Part shown: one piece after another, positions 15,695 through 23,307 of the stretch
How the letters are laid out: each line of letters begins with the position of its first letter
How positions within the stretch are numbered: position 1 is the first letter of the stretch
Assembly: GCA_005883865.1 (NCBI GenBank)
Contig: VBAO01000177.1
Location: 1-24,572 of the forward strand
Length of the DNA stretch: 24,572 nucleotides
Source of the DNA: Candidatus Segetimicrobium genomatis
GTDB lineage: Bacteria > Sysuimicrobiota > Sysuimicrobiia > Sysuimicrobiales > Segetimicrobiaceae
Direction: 5' to 3'
Program-made: the position numbers and the translations under genes
The notes under the pieces: model-generated
Databases searched by the model: none
What the model saw: only the letters and a program-made list of their open reading frames with translations
Told to the model about the DNA's origin: nothing

Positions 15695-15731
15695 CCAGGG
15701 CGGCGGTGGGCCGCGACCTAACCGGACGGCG

Positions 15732-18362
15732 CTATTCGTCGCGCCCGTGACACTTCTTGTACTTTTTCCCGCTGCCGCACGGGCATGGATCGTTGCGCCC
15801 GACCTTGGCCGTCCGGACCTGCACCGCCGCGGCCGCCGGCGCGCCGCGCGGGCGATCCCCATCCCCCTCCTGCCGGGTGACGCGGTAGGCCGGCCGGGTC
15901 TGGGGAAGCGGCATGGGAGCGGCGGTCTGCACCTGCACGATGTAGAGGAACTTGACCGTCTCCTCCAGCACATCGTGTTTGAGCTGATCGAAGAGCGCGT
16001 AGCCTTCCTTCTGGTACTCGATGAGCGGGTTCGCCTGCCCGTAGGCGCGCAATCCGATGCCTTCGCGCAGCGCGTCCATGGCATACAGATGGTCGATCCA
16101 CTTCCGGTCCAGGGTCTGCAGCAGGATCAGCCGTTCCACCTCGCGCATCATCTCGCTTCCGACGGAGGCGACCTTCGCCTCGTACGCCGCCAGCGCCGCG
16201 GTGAGGATCCGCTCCTTGATCTCGGCGGCATCCAGGGCCCGGAGCGCGCTCTCCGACAGCTCAGCGGGCAGCGGGGCGAAGCCCCGGACCTCCTCGAGCA
16301 GCGCGGGGAGGTCCCACTCCTCCGGCCGGACCTCCGTGGTGCAGAATCCGTCCACGAGGTCTCCCACGAGGGTCTCGATGAAGTTCAGGATGTTTTCCCT
16401 GACGCTGGACCCCTCGAGGATCGTGCGGCGCTCGGCGTAGATGACCTTGCGCTGCACGTTCATCACGTCGTCGTACTCGAGGACGTGTTTCCGGACGTCG
16501 AAGTGATACGACTCGATCTTCTTCTGCGCGCCCTCGATCTGCCGGGTCAACATCTTGTGCTCGAGCGGGACGTCGTCCTCGACGATCCAGCCGATCAACT
16601 TCTGGGCGCGCTCCCCGCCGTACAGCCGCATCAACTCGTCGTCCAACGCCACGTAGAATCGGGAGGAGCCCGGGTCCCCCTGGCGGCCGGCGCGGCCGCG
16701 GAGCTGGTGGTCGATCCGCCGGGCCTCGTGCCGCTCGGTCCCGATGATGTGCAGCCCGCCCAGGCCGCGGACCCGCTCGGCGTCTTCGGGGTTCGGAGGG
16801 TTGCCCCCCAGGATGATGTCGACGCCCCGCCCGGCCATGTTGGTCGCGATCGTGATGGCGCCGGGGCGGCCCGCCTGGGCGATGATCTCCGCCTCTTTCT
16901 CGTGGTACTTGGCGTTCAACACCTGGTGGGGAACCCCGCGACGGCGGAGGAGGGCGGACAGCCCCTCGCTCTTCTCGATCGACCGGGTCCCGACCAGGAC
17001 CGGCCGCCGCTGCTTGTACCACTCCTCGAGCTCATCGACCACGGCCTGGATCTTGCCCTTCTCATTCTTGTACACGAGGTCCGGGAGGTCCTCACGGACC
17101 ATCGGCCGGTCGGTCGGGACCACCACGACCGGGAGGTTGTAGATCTGGGTGAGTTCTGCCTCCTCGGTCTTCGCCGTCCCGGTCATGCCCGCCAGCTTGT
17201 GGTACATCCGGAAGTAGTTTTGGAAGGTGATGGTCGCCAGCGTCTGGCTCTCCTTTTCGATCCGAACGCCTTCCTTGGCCTCGATCGCCTGGTGGAGCCC
17301 ATCGCTGTAGCGCCGCCCGAACATCAGGCGCCCCGTAAACTCGTCGACGATGATGACCTGCCCGTCCTTCACCACGTACTCGACGTCGCGGTGGTACAGC
17401 GTGTGCGCGCGCAGCGCCTGCTGGGCGTGGTGCATCAGCTCGATGTGCTGCGGATCGGTCAGGTTGTCGACCCCGAGGAGATGCTCCATGGTCGTCACGC
17501 CCTCCTCGGTCAGCGTGGCGGTCCGGAGCTTCTCGTCCACCCGGTAGTCGCGCTCCGCTTGGAGCCGGGGCATGTGCTTGGCGAACTGGTAGTAGAGCTC
17601 GATGGACTGCTCGACCTGGCCCGAGATGATGAGGGGCGTCCGCGCCTCGTCGATGAGGATGAAATCGACCTCGTCCACGATGGCGTAGTGGAGTTCGCGC
17701 TGGACGAGGTCATCGCGCCGGATGACCATGTTGTCCCGCAGATAGTCGAACCCGAACTCGTTGTTGGTTCCGTAGGTGATGTCGGCCAGGTAGGCCTCGC
17801 GCCGGGACACCGGACGAAAGTGGTTGAGGCGCTCATCCCCGTGCCGGACCGGATCATCATACGTAGGATCGTAGATGCCGGCGAACTCATGGGTGATCAC
17901 CCCGACGCGCAGCCCCAGGAGCGTGTAGATGGGGCCCATCCAGCCCGCGCCCAGCCGGGACAGGTAGTCGTTGGGGGTCACGAGGTGTCCACCCCGCCCT
18001 TCGAGTGCGTTCAACGCGAGCGGGAGGGTCGCGACGAGCGTTTTCCCTTCGCCGGTCCTCATCTCGGCGATCTTCCCGCTGAAGAGCACCGCGCCCCCAA
18101 TGAGCTGGACGTCGTGATGCCGCTGGCCGAGGCCCCGCTTGCTGGCCTCGCGGACGAGGGCGAACGTCTCGGGCATGAGCGCCTCGAGGGGTTCGGCCTT
18201 TGCGCGCTCGCGGAGTTCTTCCAGCTTCCCGCGGAGGGCCGCTTCGGAGAGCCCTTCGAACTCGGGCTCGAGCGCGTTGACCTCCTGGACGACGGACTCC
18301 CGCAGGTCTTTGACGATCCGCTCGCTCGGATCGCCCAGCAGCGATTGGAACAGCTTCAGCAT
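15732..18362 (-). CDS. secA: Preprotein translocase ATPase SecA
   Basis: The ATP-driven motor that pushes preproteins through SecYEG. The 876-residue protein is complete: Walker A MRTGEGKT at residues 101-108, Walker B region IVDEVDFILIDEAR, preprotein cross-linking domain, DEAD-motor half with TNMAGRGVDI and GRAGRQGDPGSS, the C-terminal helical scaffold with QTLDRKWIDHLYAMD, and a zinc-binding SEC-C tail CPCGSGKKYKKCHG for SecB or ribosome contact. The start is ATG 18362 with GAGAGG upstream, and it overlaps the stop of the preceding small membrane protein gene by 7 bp, so translation is probably coupled. It heads the core secA-lnt-prfB run. Confidence 0.98.
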   Translation of the reverse strand: MLKLFQSLLGDPSERIVKDLRESVVQEVNALEPEFEGLSEAALRGKLEELRERAKAEPLEALMPETFALVREASKRGLGQRHHDVQLIGGAVLFSGKIAEMRTGEGKTLVATLPLALNALEGRGGHLVTPNDYLSRLGAGWMGPIYTLLGLRVGVITHEFAGIYDPTYDDPVRHGDERLNHFRPVSRREAYLADITYGTNNEFGFDYLRDNMVIRRDDLVQRELHYAIVDEVDFILIDEARTPLIISGQVEQSIELYYQFAKHMPRLQAERDYRVDEKLRTATLTEEGVTTMEHLLGVDNLTDPQHIELMHHAQQALRAHTLYHRDVEYVVKDGQVIIVDEFTGRLMFGRRYSDGLHQAIEAKEGVRIEKESQTLATITFQNYFRMYHKLAGMTGTAKTEEAELTQIYNLPVVVVPTDRPMVREDLPDLVYKNEKGKIQAVVDELEEWYKQRRPVLVGTRSIEKSEGLSALLRRRGVPHQVLNAKYHEKEAEIIAQAGRPGAITIATNMAGRGVDIILGGNPPNPEDAERVRGLGGLHIIGTERHEARRIDHQLRGRAGRQGDPGSSRFYVALDDELMRLYGGERAQKLIGWIVEDDVPLEHKMLTRQIEGAQKKIESYHFDVRKHVLEYDDVMNVQRKVIYAERRTILEGSSVRENILNFIETLVGDLVDGFCTTEVRPEEWDLPALLEEVRGFAPLPAELSESALRALDAAEIKERILTAALAAYEAKVASVGSEMMREVERLILLQTLDRKWIDHLYAMDALREGIGLRAYGQANPLIEYQKEGYALFDQLKHDVLEETVKFLYIVQVQTAAPMPLPQTRPAYRVTRQEGDGDRPRGAPAAAAVQVRTAKVGRNDPCPCGSGKKYKKCHGRDE

Positions 18363-18967
18363 CGGTTGCCCTCTCTGTGAGAACGCGCCGTACTACCCAG
18401 ATCGTCGAAGAACTCGTCCAGAGCCTTGTGCCAAGAACGCCATAGAAACCGAAACAACGTCGCCGACACGGCTAAGATGAGTAACGCGACAACAATCGAT
18501 TGCCGTGAGAGCGGGAGCAGATTTGTCCTCAAGTAGTTGAGAAATACAAACGACCCAGAGAATCCAACGGCAAGAAAGCCGTTTCCATCGAATTCGACGT
18601 AGTAGTAATACTCGTCATACATGAATCTGAACAGGTGCCTCGGCAGCACGGCCAGCTGGGCGATTGCTCCGCCCCACTTCGGGTTGCTGTCTTCGTCGCA
18701 CGGCCAGAAACTGTGCCGCCAATCATCGACCAATATGCCAAGGACAAGCGGAATCACAAGAACACCAAGCGACGCGAGCGCAGGGTTGCCTCTAGCCCAG
18801 TCCAGCAACCTGCCTGTGCAGATCTGAGGACAGCAGGTGAACGAGGTACAGGATTGTAGCCCGGAAAAAGAGAGGAGCAGCGCGGTCAGCGCGATCGCTC
18901 CGGGGAGAGCCAGGAGCCCCGGTAAGAAGTGAGAAAGCAGGATCCGGAAGGCCAGGGAGGTTGTCAC
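18356..18967 (-). CDS. Membrane protein of unknown function
   Basis: A 203-residue protein that I do not recognise. Four hydrophobic segments are seen: near residues 8-34 (LLSHFLPGLLALPGAIAL), 64-80 (LGVLVIPLVLGILV), 125-147 around FLAVGFSGSFVFLNYL and 157-176 (VVALLILAVSATLF). The first loop has a Cys cluster (SCTSFTCCPQIC), and an aromatic patch DEYYYYVEF precedes helix 3; the C-terminus is charged. The start is GTG 18967, 6 bp after the GNAT stop, and the end overlaps secA by 7 bp. Base composition is visibly lower in GC than secA, suggesting that it came with the GNAT and ABM genes as an insert upstream of secA. Confidence 0.7.
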   Translation of the reverse strand: MTTSLAFRILLSHFLPGLLALPGAIALTALLLSFSGLQSCTSFTCCPQICTGRLLDWARGNPALASLGVLVIPLVLGILVDDWRHSFWPCDEDSNPKWGGAIAQLAVLPRHLFRFMYDEYYYYVEFDGNGFLAVGFSGSFVFLNYLRTNLLPLSRQSIVVALLILAVSATLFRFLWRSWHKALDEFFDDLGSTARSHREGNRC

Positions 18968-18973
18968 CGGTGC

Positions 18974-19525
18974 CTACCCCACCCGTGCCGCGATGAGCGG
19001 CCTGCGGACGAGAGGCTTCATGACCAACTCGTGGGCGTCTTCGTGAATGCCAAATTCCTTAAAGTAAAAGTCGCGCACAAATTTGTTTCTCACTAATCGA
19101 TAGGCGGCCGCCCGAAGCTTGTCGCGATTGACGAAGAGTGGATAGCTCGTTGCACGGACGTGCATCCGGACTTTCAACCTTCTTCGCCACGCCGCGGCGA
19201 GCGCTGCCTGCGCAAGTTTCGTGCCCAGACCCCTGCGCTGTAGATGGGGCAAGATCGCAATATCATAGAGGTAGATTGTCCCTTCTCCGTCTCTTTGGAA
19301 CAGCGCGTATCCGACAAGTTCCCCGTCCGCGAATAGACCCCGACTCAGATCGGTGGATGCCAGTACGGACAGGATTGCGCGCGCATCTTCCTGCATCGCT
19401 TTGGGATAGATACGCCGTTGCATCTGCGCGAGAAGTCTCGCAGTGCTCATGTCCCGAGCGAGCGGTCTGACTTCTACGGCGGCTGCCGGGAGCGCTGTGC
19501 CCTTCAGCTTGACGGAGGCATGCAT
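18974..19525 (-). CDS. GNAT family N-acetyltransferase
   Basis: A 183-residue acetyltransferase with a GNAT fold. The acetyl-CoA pyrophosphate loop is visible as LPHLQRRGLGTKLAQAAL (RRGLGT = Q/RxxGxG), preceded by the beta-4 strand IYLYDIAIL. The N-terminal half has the acceptor-side helices (LLAQMQRRIYPKAMQED). The substrate cannot be told. The start is ATG 19525; there is no strong Shine-Dalgarno, but a promoter ends about ten bases upstream, so translation may begin near the 5' end of the mRNA. The gene is moderate in GC, unlike secA and hpf on either side, and belongs to the inserted segment. It is followed closely by the small membrane protein. Confidence 0.85.
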   Translation of the reverse strand: MHASVKLKGTALPAAAVEVRPLARDMSTARLLAQMQRRIYPKAMQEDARAILSVLASTDLSRGLFADGELVGYALFQRDGEGTIYLYDIAILPHLQRRGLGTKLAQAALAAAWRRRLKVRMHVRATSYPLFVNRDKLRAAAYRLVRNKFVRDFYFKEFGIHEDAHELVMKPLVRRPLIAARVG

Positions 19526-19535
19526 TCCAATCTCA

Positions 19536-19564
19536 ATTGTACTCTAAACTTGGAACTTGGCCAA
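19536..19564 (-). promoter_or_regulatory. Putative promoter of the GNAT-membrane protein-secA unit
   Basis: Minus-strand TTGGCC (19564-19559), a 17-nt spacer and TACAAT (19541-19536) form a sigma-70-like promoter. The -10 box ends only 10 nt before the GNAT ATG, so the mRNA would be leaderless or nearly so. The upstream 155 bp (19565-19721) hold nothing else that I recognise. Confidence 0.45.
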
Positions 19565-19721
19565 TCCTAAAGAGTGTGATGGGTTCGAGTCAGTCCAAAC
19601 AGTGACGGCCTGGGCTACCTGAAGTTGCCCCGGCTGCGTGGAGGGTGGATCGTTAAGCTATTGCCACTCTGCCCCCCGCCTCCCTTCGCACCTGATGGAC
19701 CTGCCTTGTATGACGAACCTC

Positions 19722-20012
19722 TTAGATTTTCGCCACCACCTCATATCTTCCAGTTTCCACTTGACTCACACCGGTCCGCGCAGCAGTGGTTGCCCGGCGC
19801 TGATCGGCGCCCACGTCGGTAGCCCTCGCTGCCTCCTCGCTTTCCCACAGGGTCATGGTCAGCGCCTTACCGTTTACCCAATCAACCAGGAAATACGCAC
19901 CGACGTTGCCTGGGGACTTCTGGATAGCGGGTTTGACCTTCTCCGTAACTTCACGTACCCAACGCTCAAGGGCTTCTTGGGAGCCCGACCAAAGCGTTGT
20001 CCTCACAAGCAT
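19722..20012 (-). CDS. ABM-superfamily (dimeric alpha/beta barrel) small protein
   Basis: A 96-residue protein starting at ATG 20012, supported by AGGAGGG at 20018-20024. It resembles the antibiotic-biosynthesis-monooxygenase-like fold: a strand-helix start (VRTTLWSGSQEALERWV), a middle strand NVGAYFLVDW, then LTMTLWESEEAARATD and a last strand GRYEVVAKI. Such proteins are heme- or cofactor-free monooxygenases or merely small-molecule-binding dimers, so activity is open. The TLWESEEAAR block is characteristic of the family. It lies between the conserved unknown gene and the GNAT gene on the same strand, within the lower-GC insert. Confidence 0.75.
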   Translation of the reverse strand: MLVRTTLWSGSQEALERWVREVTEKVKPAIQKSPGNVGAYFLVDWVNGKALTMTLWESEEAARATDVGADQRRATTAARTGVSQVETGRYEVVAKI

Positions 20013-20100
20013 CACGACCCTCCTCGCTTCGCATCTTCTCTCAAAAAAAGACATCATGCGGGGGCTGTCAGGCGCCTCCACGCTCATCGTCGCTTCGGGC

Positions 20101-20754
20101 TTACCGGGCGCCCAGCCAGCTGACGGGACGGTTCACCGCGTCGAGCACCGCCCGAATCACCGCGTCCCGGGGGTCGTCTCGCACGATGGCGGCCCCGCTC
20201 AAGAGCTCCTCCTGCGGGCCCGCCCACCCGACGAGCGCCACCGCGACCTGGTGGGTCGCGAGCGAGACGACGGTCGCCGCCTCGAGGTGGAACACCGGTC
20301 CGGACCTGAGGTAGGTTTCAACCGCCCGAAGGGTGGCCGCGCCGACGACTCCCGGGCCGTTGGCGGCGCCCCCGGGGCCCGAGGCCGACCCCTCGTAGGT
20401 CAGCCCCTCGTGCTCGATGCGCACCCGGGCTTCCTGGGAATCCCGGAGGGTGGTCATCGTCAGCCCGATCACTTTGAGCCGCGCTCCCAGGGGCGCCGGC
20501 CCCGCCTGCGTCTGCCCCGGGCGCAGCAGCGCGACCCGGACCTGGGGCGGTTCGAGGGTCACCCCGAGTTCCGCGCCCAGGGCCGCGATGACGTCGGCCA
20601 CCAGGACCCGCGCGGTCCGGTCGGCCGAGCCCAGCACGTGGACCTGGTCGATCCGCCCATCCTTGACCTCCACCCGCGCGGCCGAGACGCCGTGGAGACG
20701 CCGGATGACCCCCTCGGCGTCGTCCGCTAGGGATCGACGTGCTCGCTGCTCCAT
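20101..20754 (-). CDS. Conserved protein of unknown function, two alpha/beta domains
   Basis: A 217-residue soluble protein without signal peptide or catalytic motif. The first part (about residues 10-80) has an alternating strand-helix pattern, GVSAARVEVKDGRIDQVHVL then VADVIAALGAELGVTL. The second part (about 90-217) reads ARVRIEHEGLTYEGSASGP, then ATLRAVETYL, and ends AVIRAVLDAVNRPVSWLG. Proteins of this layout occur as uncharacterised genes in Firmicutes-like genomes; I cannot name a function. The start is ATG 20754 with GGGAGG four bases upstream. It sits 55 bp after hpf and is GC-rich like hpf, so it belongs to the native operon and not to the insert that follows it. Confidence 0.75.
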   Translation of the reverse strand: MEQRARRSLADDAEGVIRRLHGVSAARVEVKDGRIDQVHVLGSADRTARVLVADVIAALGAELGVTLEPPQVRVALLRPGQTQAGPAPLGARLKVIGLTMTTLRDSQEARVRIEHEGLTYEGSASGPGGAANGPGVVGAATLRAVETYLRSGPVFHLEAATVVSLATHQVAVALVGWAGPQEELLSGAAIVRDDPRDAVIRAVLDAVNRPVSWLGAR

Positions 20755-20809
20755 CGCGCCTCCCAGGATCGCTCCAACGTGACACGCCGCATGGCGATGT
20801 CGGGGGGGC

Positions 20810-21376
20810 CTACCCCTCGGGTTCGATCAGCCCGTACCGGCCGTCGGCCCGGCGGTAGACGACGCTCACCTCCAGCGTCTCGGAGTTCCGGAACATGTAG
20901 AACGTGTGGCCGAGCAGTTCCATCTGCACCGCCGCTTCCTCCGGCGTCATCGGCTTCATCTCGAAGCGCTTCCGACGGTAGATCTGCACCGGCGCGGTCT
21001 CGGTCTCGCCGGGGCCTTCCCGGAGCGCCGTCTCGGCTGCGACAGCAGCCTGGTGCTTGCGCCGGCCCGCGATCAGGCGGCGGCGCTTGATGACCCGGTC
21101 CCGAAACTTGCTGATCTGCTTGTCGAGTTTGTCGACCACGTGGTCGATCGAGGCGTACATATCCGCGCTTGCCTCCTCGCCCCGAAGCACCACGCCGTCG
21201 GCCCACACCGTGACCTCGACGATCTGGTTCCGTCCGGGATGCGGCTCGACCCGCAACACCACCTGGGCTTTGTGGACCTGCTCAAAATGGTGGGCCAACC
21301 GGCCCACCTTCTCGGTGACCCTGGCCCGCAGGGCCTCGCTGATCTCGATGTTCCTTCCGGCCACGATGATTTGCAT
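20810..21376 (-). CDS. hpf: Ribosome hibernation promoting factor, long form
   Basis: Dimerises and shelters idle 70S ribosomes as 100S particles. The 188-residue length is that of the long form. The N-terminal S30AE domain (MQIIVAGRNIEISEALRARV to about residue 100) has the beta-alpha-beta-beta-beta-alpha pattern with a basic second helix (KQISKFRDRVIKRR). A linker rich in Ala and Glu follows, then the C-terminal dimerisation domain RRKRFEMKPMTPEEAAVQM to YGLIEPEG. The start is ATG 21376 with GGGAGG four nt upstream. It lies 10 bp after the solute-binding lipoprotein gene. In Firmicutes it is usually directly before secA; here about 2.4 kb and four genes intervene. Confidence 0.95.
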   Translation of the reverse strand: MQIIVAGRNIEISEALRARVTEKVGRLAHHFEQVHKAQVVLRVEPHPGRNQIVEVTVWADGVVLRGEEASADMYASIDHVVDKLDKQISKFRDRVIKRRRLIAGRRKHQAAVAAETALREGPGETETAPVQIYRRKRFEMKPMTPEEAAVQMELLGHTFYMFRNSETLEVSVVYRRADGRYGLIEPEG

Positions 21377-21386
21377 GCGACCTCCC

Positions 21387-22193
21387 TCACAGATGCCAGC
21401 GCTGGCGCAGCCGGGCGAGGCCGCCCGTCTGTTCGAGTTCGCGGATCGCCGCGGACGTGAACGCCAGGAGGTCCGGCGCGTCTTGCCGGACCACCACCAC
21501 GAGCGGGACCTCGACCCACCGCCCGGTCGAGACGGCGAGGCGGCGGTGGGTCCGCGCGTATTCGACGACCAGGGGCAGATCCGCAATGGCGGCCTGCGCC
21601 TGCCCGCGCGAGACCGCCCCGAGGGCCTCGCTGGGCTCGTAGGTGACCACGGCCGGAGCGACCCCCAACTGCTCGGCCACCGTTTGGCCGCGGCTCCTCG
21701 CCTGCACCGCGAGGCGAAGCCCGCGGAGCGCCCGGTCGGGGACCGGGCTCTCCCCTTCTCGCCAGAGGATCGCCTGACGCATCACATAATAGGGCGGCGA
21801 GGAAAGGCCGGGGGCGTCCCCGCGCGTCAATTGACTGATGAGCAGGTCCGCGCCGGCGACTCCCGGACGCATCGCCGCCCGGGGCGTGTCGACCACGTCG
21901 AGGCGGGCGCCCAGCGCCTTCGCGAGCAGACCGGCCAGGTCGATCTCAAACCCGCCCGGGGAGGTCCCGTCGTGATAGGCGAGGGGCGGGTACGACAGAT
22001 CCGACGCCACCCGCAGGACCCCCGTGCGCCTGATGGCCGCCACCACCGGACCCTGCACGACGGGATGGGGCGGCGCCGGAAGCGACGGGCGACCGGCTCC
22101 GAGCGGGTTGCAGGCCACGACGAGCAACACCGCCGACGCGGCGAGCATCGCGTGGGAGGGAAGGGCCGGCGGCCTAAGCGACGCGGGGGGCAA
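21387..22193 (-). CDS. Extracellular solute-binding lipoprotein, family 3 (amino-acid type)
   Basis: A 268-residue periplasmic-type binding protein. An N-terminal hydrophobic stretch ends in a lipobox (LLVVAC), so the Cys should be lipidated and, if the Lnt is active, N-acylated. The mature domain starts in family style, IRRTGVLRVASDLSYPPLAY, then GGFEIDLAGLLAKALG, LISQLTRG and a late QAAIADLPLVVEYA, ending GLARLRQRWHL. The family binds polar amino acids or similar ligands for ABC uptake, or acts as a sensor. No permease or ATPase gene is next to it, so it may be an orphan. The start is uncertain: TTG 22193 gives a longer, basic n-region; ATG 22148 gives a very short signal. It is 12 bp after the zinc-ribbon gene. 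Confidence 0.85.
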   Translation of the reverse strand: MPPASLRPPALPSHAMLAASAVLLVVACNPLGAGRPSLPAPPHPVVQGPVVAAIRRTGVLRVASDLSYPPLAYHDGTSPGGFEIDLAGLLAKALGARLDVVDTPRAAMRPGVAGADLLISQLTRGDAPGLSSPPYYVMRQAILWREGESPVPDRALRGLRLAVQARSRGQTVAEQLGVAPAVVTYEPSEALGAVSRGQAQAAIADLPLVVEYARTHRRLAVSTGRWVEVPLVVVVRQDAPDLLAFTSAAIRELEQTGGLARLRQRWHL

Positions 22194-22205
22194 GCCGGCT
22201 GAGAC

Positions 22206-22508
22206 CTACATCACGCGCTGCTGTGCGCGAATCTCCCGGAAGCACTCCTGGCAGTACACGGGCCGGTCCTCCCGAGGGCGGAACGGGACCTGGGTCTTCG
22301 CGCCGCACTTCGCACACACGGCGTCGAACATCTCGCGCGCCGTCCCCGCCGCTCCCTCGCGGGACCGCTTCCGGGAATCCCGGCAATCTTTGCACCGCAG
22401 GGGCTCGTTCGTAAATCCTTTCTTCGAGTAGAACTCTTGCTCGCCGGCGGTGAAGACAAACTCCTTCCCGCAGTCGAGGCAGTGAAGGGTCTTGTCCACG
22501 AACGTCAT
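22206..22508 (-). CDS. Zinc-ribbon protein with four CxxC pairs
   Basis: A 100-residue protein from ATG 22508, with GGGGG 8 nt upstream. Four CxxC knuckles are visible: CLDCGKEF, CKDCRD, CAKCGAK and CQECF, enough for two zinc sites. The first half, with FTAGEQEFYSKKGF then PLRCKDCR, matches the small probable zinc-binding domain common in Chloroflexi and Firmicutes-like bacteria; the second half matches the CxxC-zinc-ribbon often joined to it (REMFDAVCAKCG, VYCQECF). No enzyme function is known; nucleic-acid or ribosome binding is possible. It is first in the minus-strand run leading to hpf, with a strong promoter upstream. Confidence 0.85.
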   Translation of the reverse strand: MTFVDKTLHCLDCGKEFVFTAGEQEFYSKKGFTNEPLRCKDCRDSRKRSREGAAGTAREMFDAVCAKCGAKTQVPFRPREDRPVYCQECFREIRAQQRVM

Positions 22509-22563
22509 GCGGCATTCCCCCTGGGACCACCTCGGCCCGATGCCCCGCACCAGGCTTCCTTTA

Positions 22564-22593
22564 ATTATACGATTGCCGCCCAAACGGTGACAA
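22564..22593 (-). promoter_or_regulatory. Promoter of the zinc-ribbon-lipoprotein-hpf operon
   Basis: TTGTCA (22593-22588) and a perfect TATAAT (22569-22564) on the minus strand, 18 nt apart, in an AT-rich patch that contrasts with its surroundings. They lie 56 nt before the zinc-ribbon ATG. This is the best sigma-70-type promoter in the window and probably drives zinc-ribbon, lipoprotein, hpf and the unknown gene. Confidence 0.65.
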
Positions 22594-22666
22594 GCCGCCT
22601 CAGGCCGCCGGGGAAGGATGTCCTCACACCCCGCCGAACCCGTTCCACAGGAAGGGAGTGACGCCC

Positions 22667-23284
22667 GTGAGACACCGCCCCCGACTGTGGGGGCGCGCGG
22701 TCGCGGCGATGGCGGCCGGATGGCTCGTCGTCGCGTTTGCGCCGCCGCCCCAGGCCTTCGGGCAGCCGGAATCCGTGTATACCCTCTACTACCGCTTCGA
22801 CGTGCCGCCGGCGGTCGTGGGGATCGCGTTATCGGACGCCGGAACGAAGCGCAGCTACAACGGCAGCCTTCGGGGCACCCTGGGCGGGGTCCCGGTGACC
22901 GACGCCAAATACACCTACGCAAACGGCGTCAGCGCGCGGGCGGGCGGCGGGACGTTTTCGATGACCACCAAGGCGGGGGCGGTCCGGAATGGGCAGATCC
23001 TGATGACGAACGAAGGGACGCAAACGACCCTGCTGTTCATCGGAACGTACCTTGGAACGCACCTGTCATTCACCATCGCGGGCGCGGGCGAGCAAGTCGG
23101 CGGGAACGGAGTGACCGCGGAGGGCCTCGCGGAAACGGGCTTCCCCTCGCACGATCGGTACATCGCCGCCGTCCAGGAGGCGGCCGCGGCGCTCCCCCAG
23201 GCGACGCGCGACCAGATCGGAGCGCAGGCCGACCTGAATTCCAGGCTGGTCCGAGAGTATCTGCAACGGTCCTCGCCGCGCTAA
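22667..23284 (+). CDS. Secreted protein of unknown function
   Basis: A 205-residue protein with a clear Sec signal peptide: basic start MRHRPRLWGR, hydrophobic core AVAAMAAGWLVVAFA and a likely cleavage site near QAFG. The mature part is rich in Gly, Thr and Ala with beta character (RGTLGGVPVTDAKYTY, TTLLFIGTYLGTHLSF) and ends in a charged helix. I do not recognise the family. The GTG at 22667 is preferred because GAAGGGAG lies 8 nt before it; another GTG at 22658 overlaps that site. It is divergent from the zinc-ribbon gene and is followed after 23 bp by the P-loop gene, so the two may be co-transcribed. Confidence 0.7.
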   Translation: MRHRPRLWGRAVAAMAAGWLVVAFAPPPQAFGQPESVYTLYYRFDVPPAVVGIALSDAGTKRSYNGSLRGTLGGVPVTDAKYTYANGVSARAGGGTFSMTTKAGAVRNGQILMTNEGTQTTLLFIGTYLGTHLSFTIAGAGEQVGGNGVTAEGLAETGFPSHDRYIAAVQEAAAALPQATRDQIGAQADLNSRLVREYLQRSSPR

Positions 23285-23307
23285 TCGCCTCATCGTCCAG
23301 GCCCCCC

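Noticed and set aside
15695..16084. N-terminal extension of the lnt frame into secA
   Set aside because: It is open only by GC bias, encodes a Ser/Arg/Cys-rich shadow of secA and has no Lnt similarity.
15516..18380. Very long plus-strand open frame opposite secA
   Set aside because: It is antisense to an unmistakable SecA; long stop-free frames are expected opposite GC-rich genes, and its Asp/Leu/Val-rich product has no family features.
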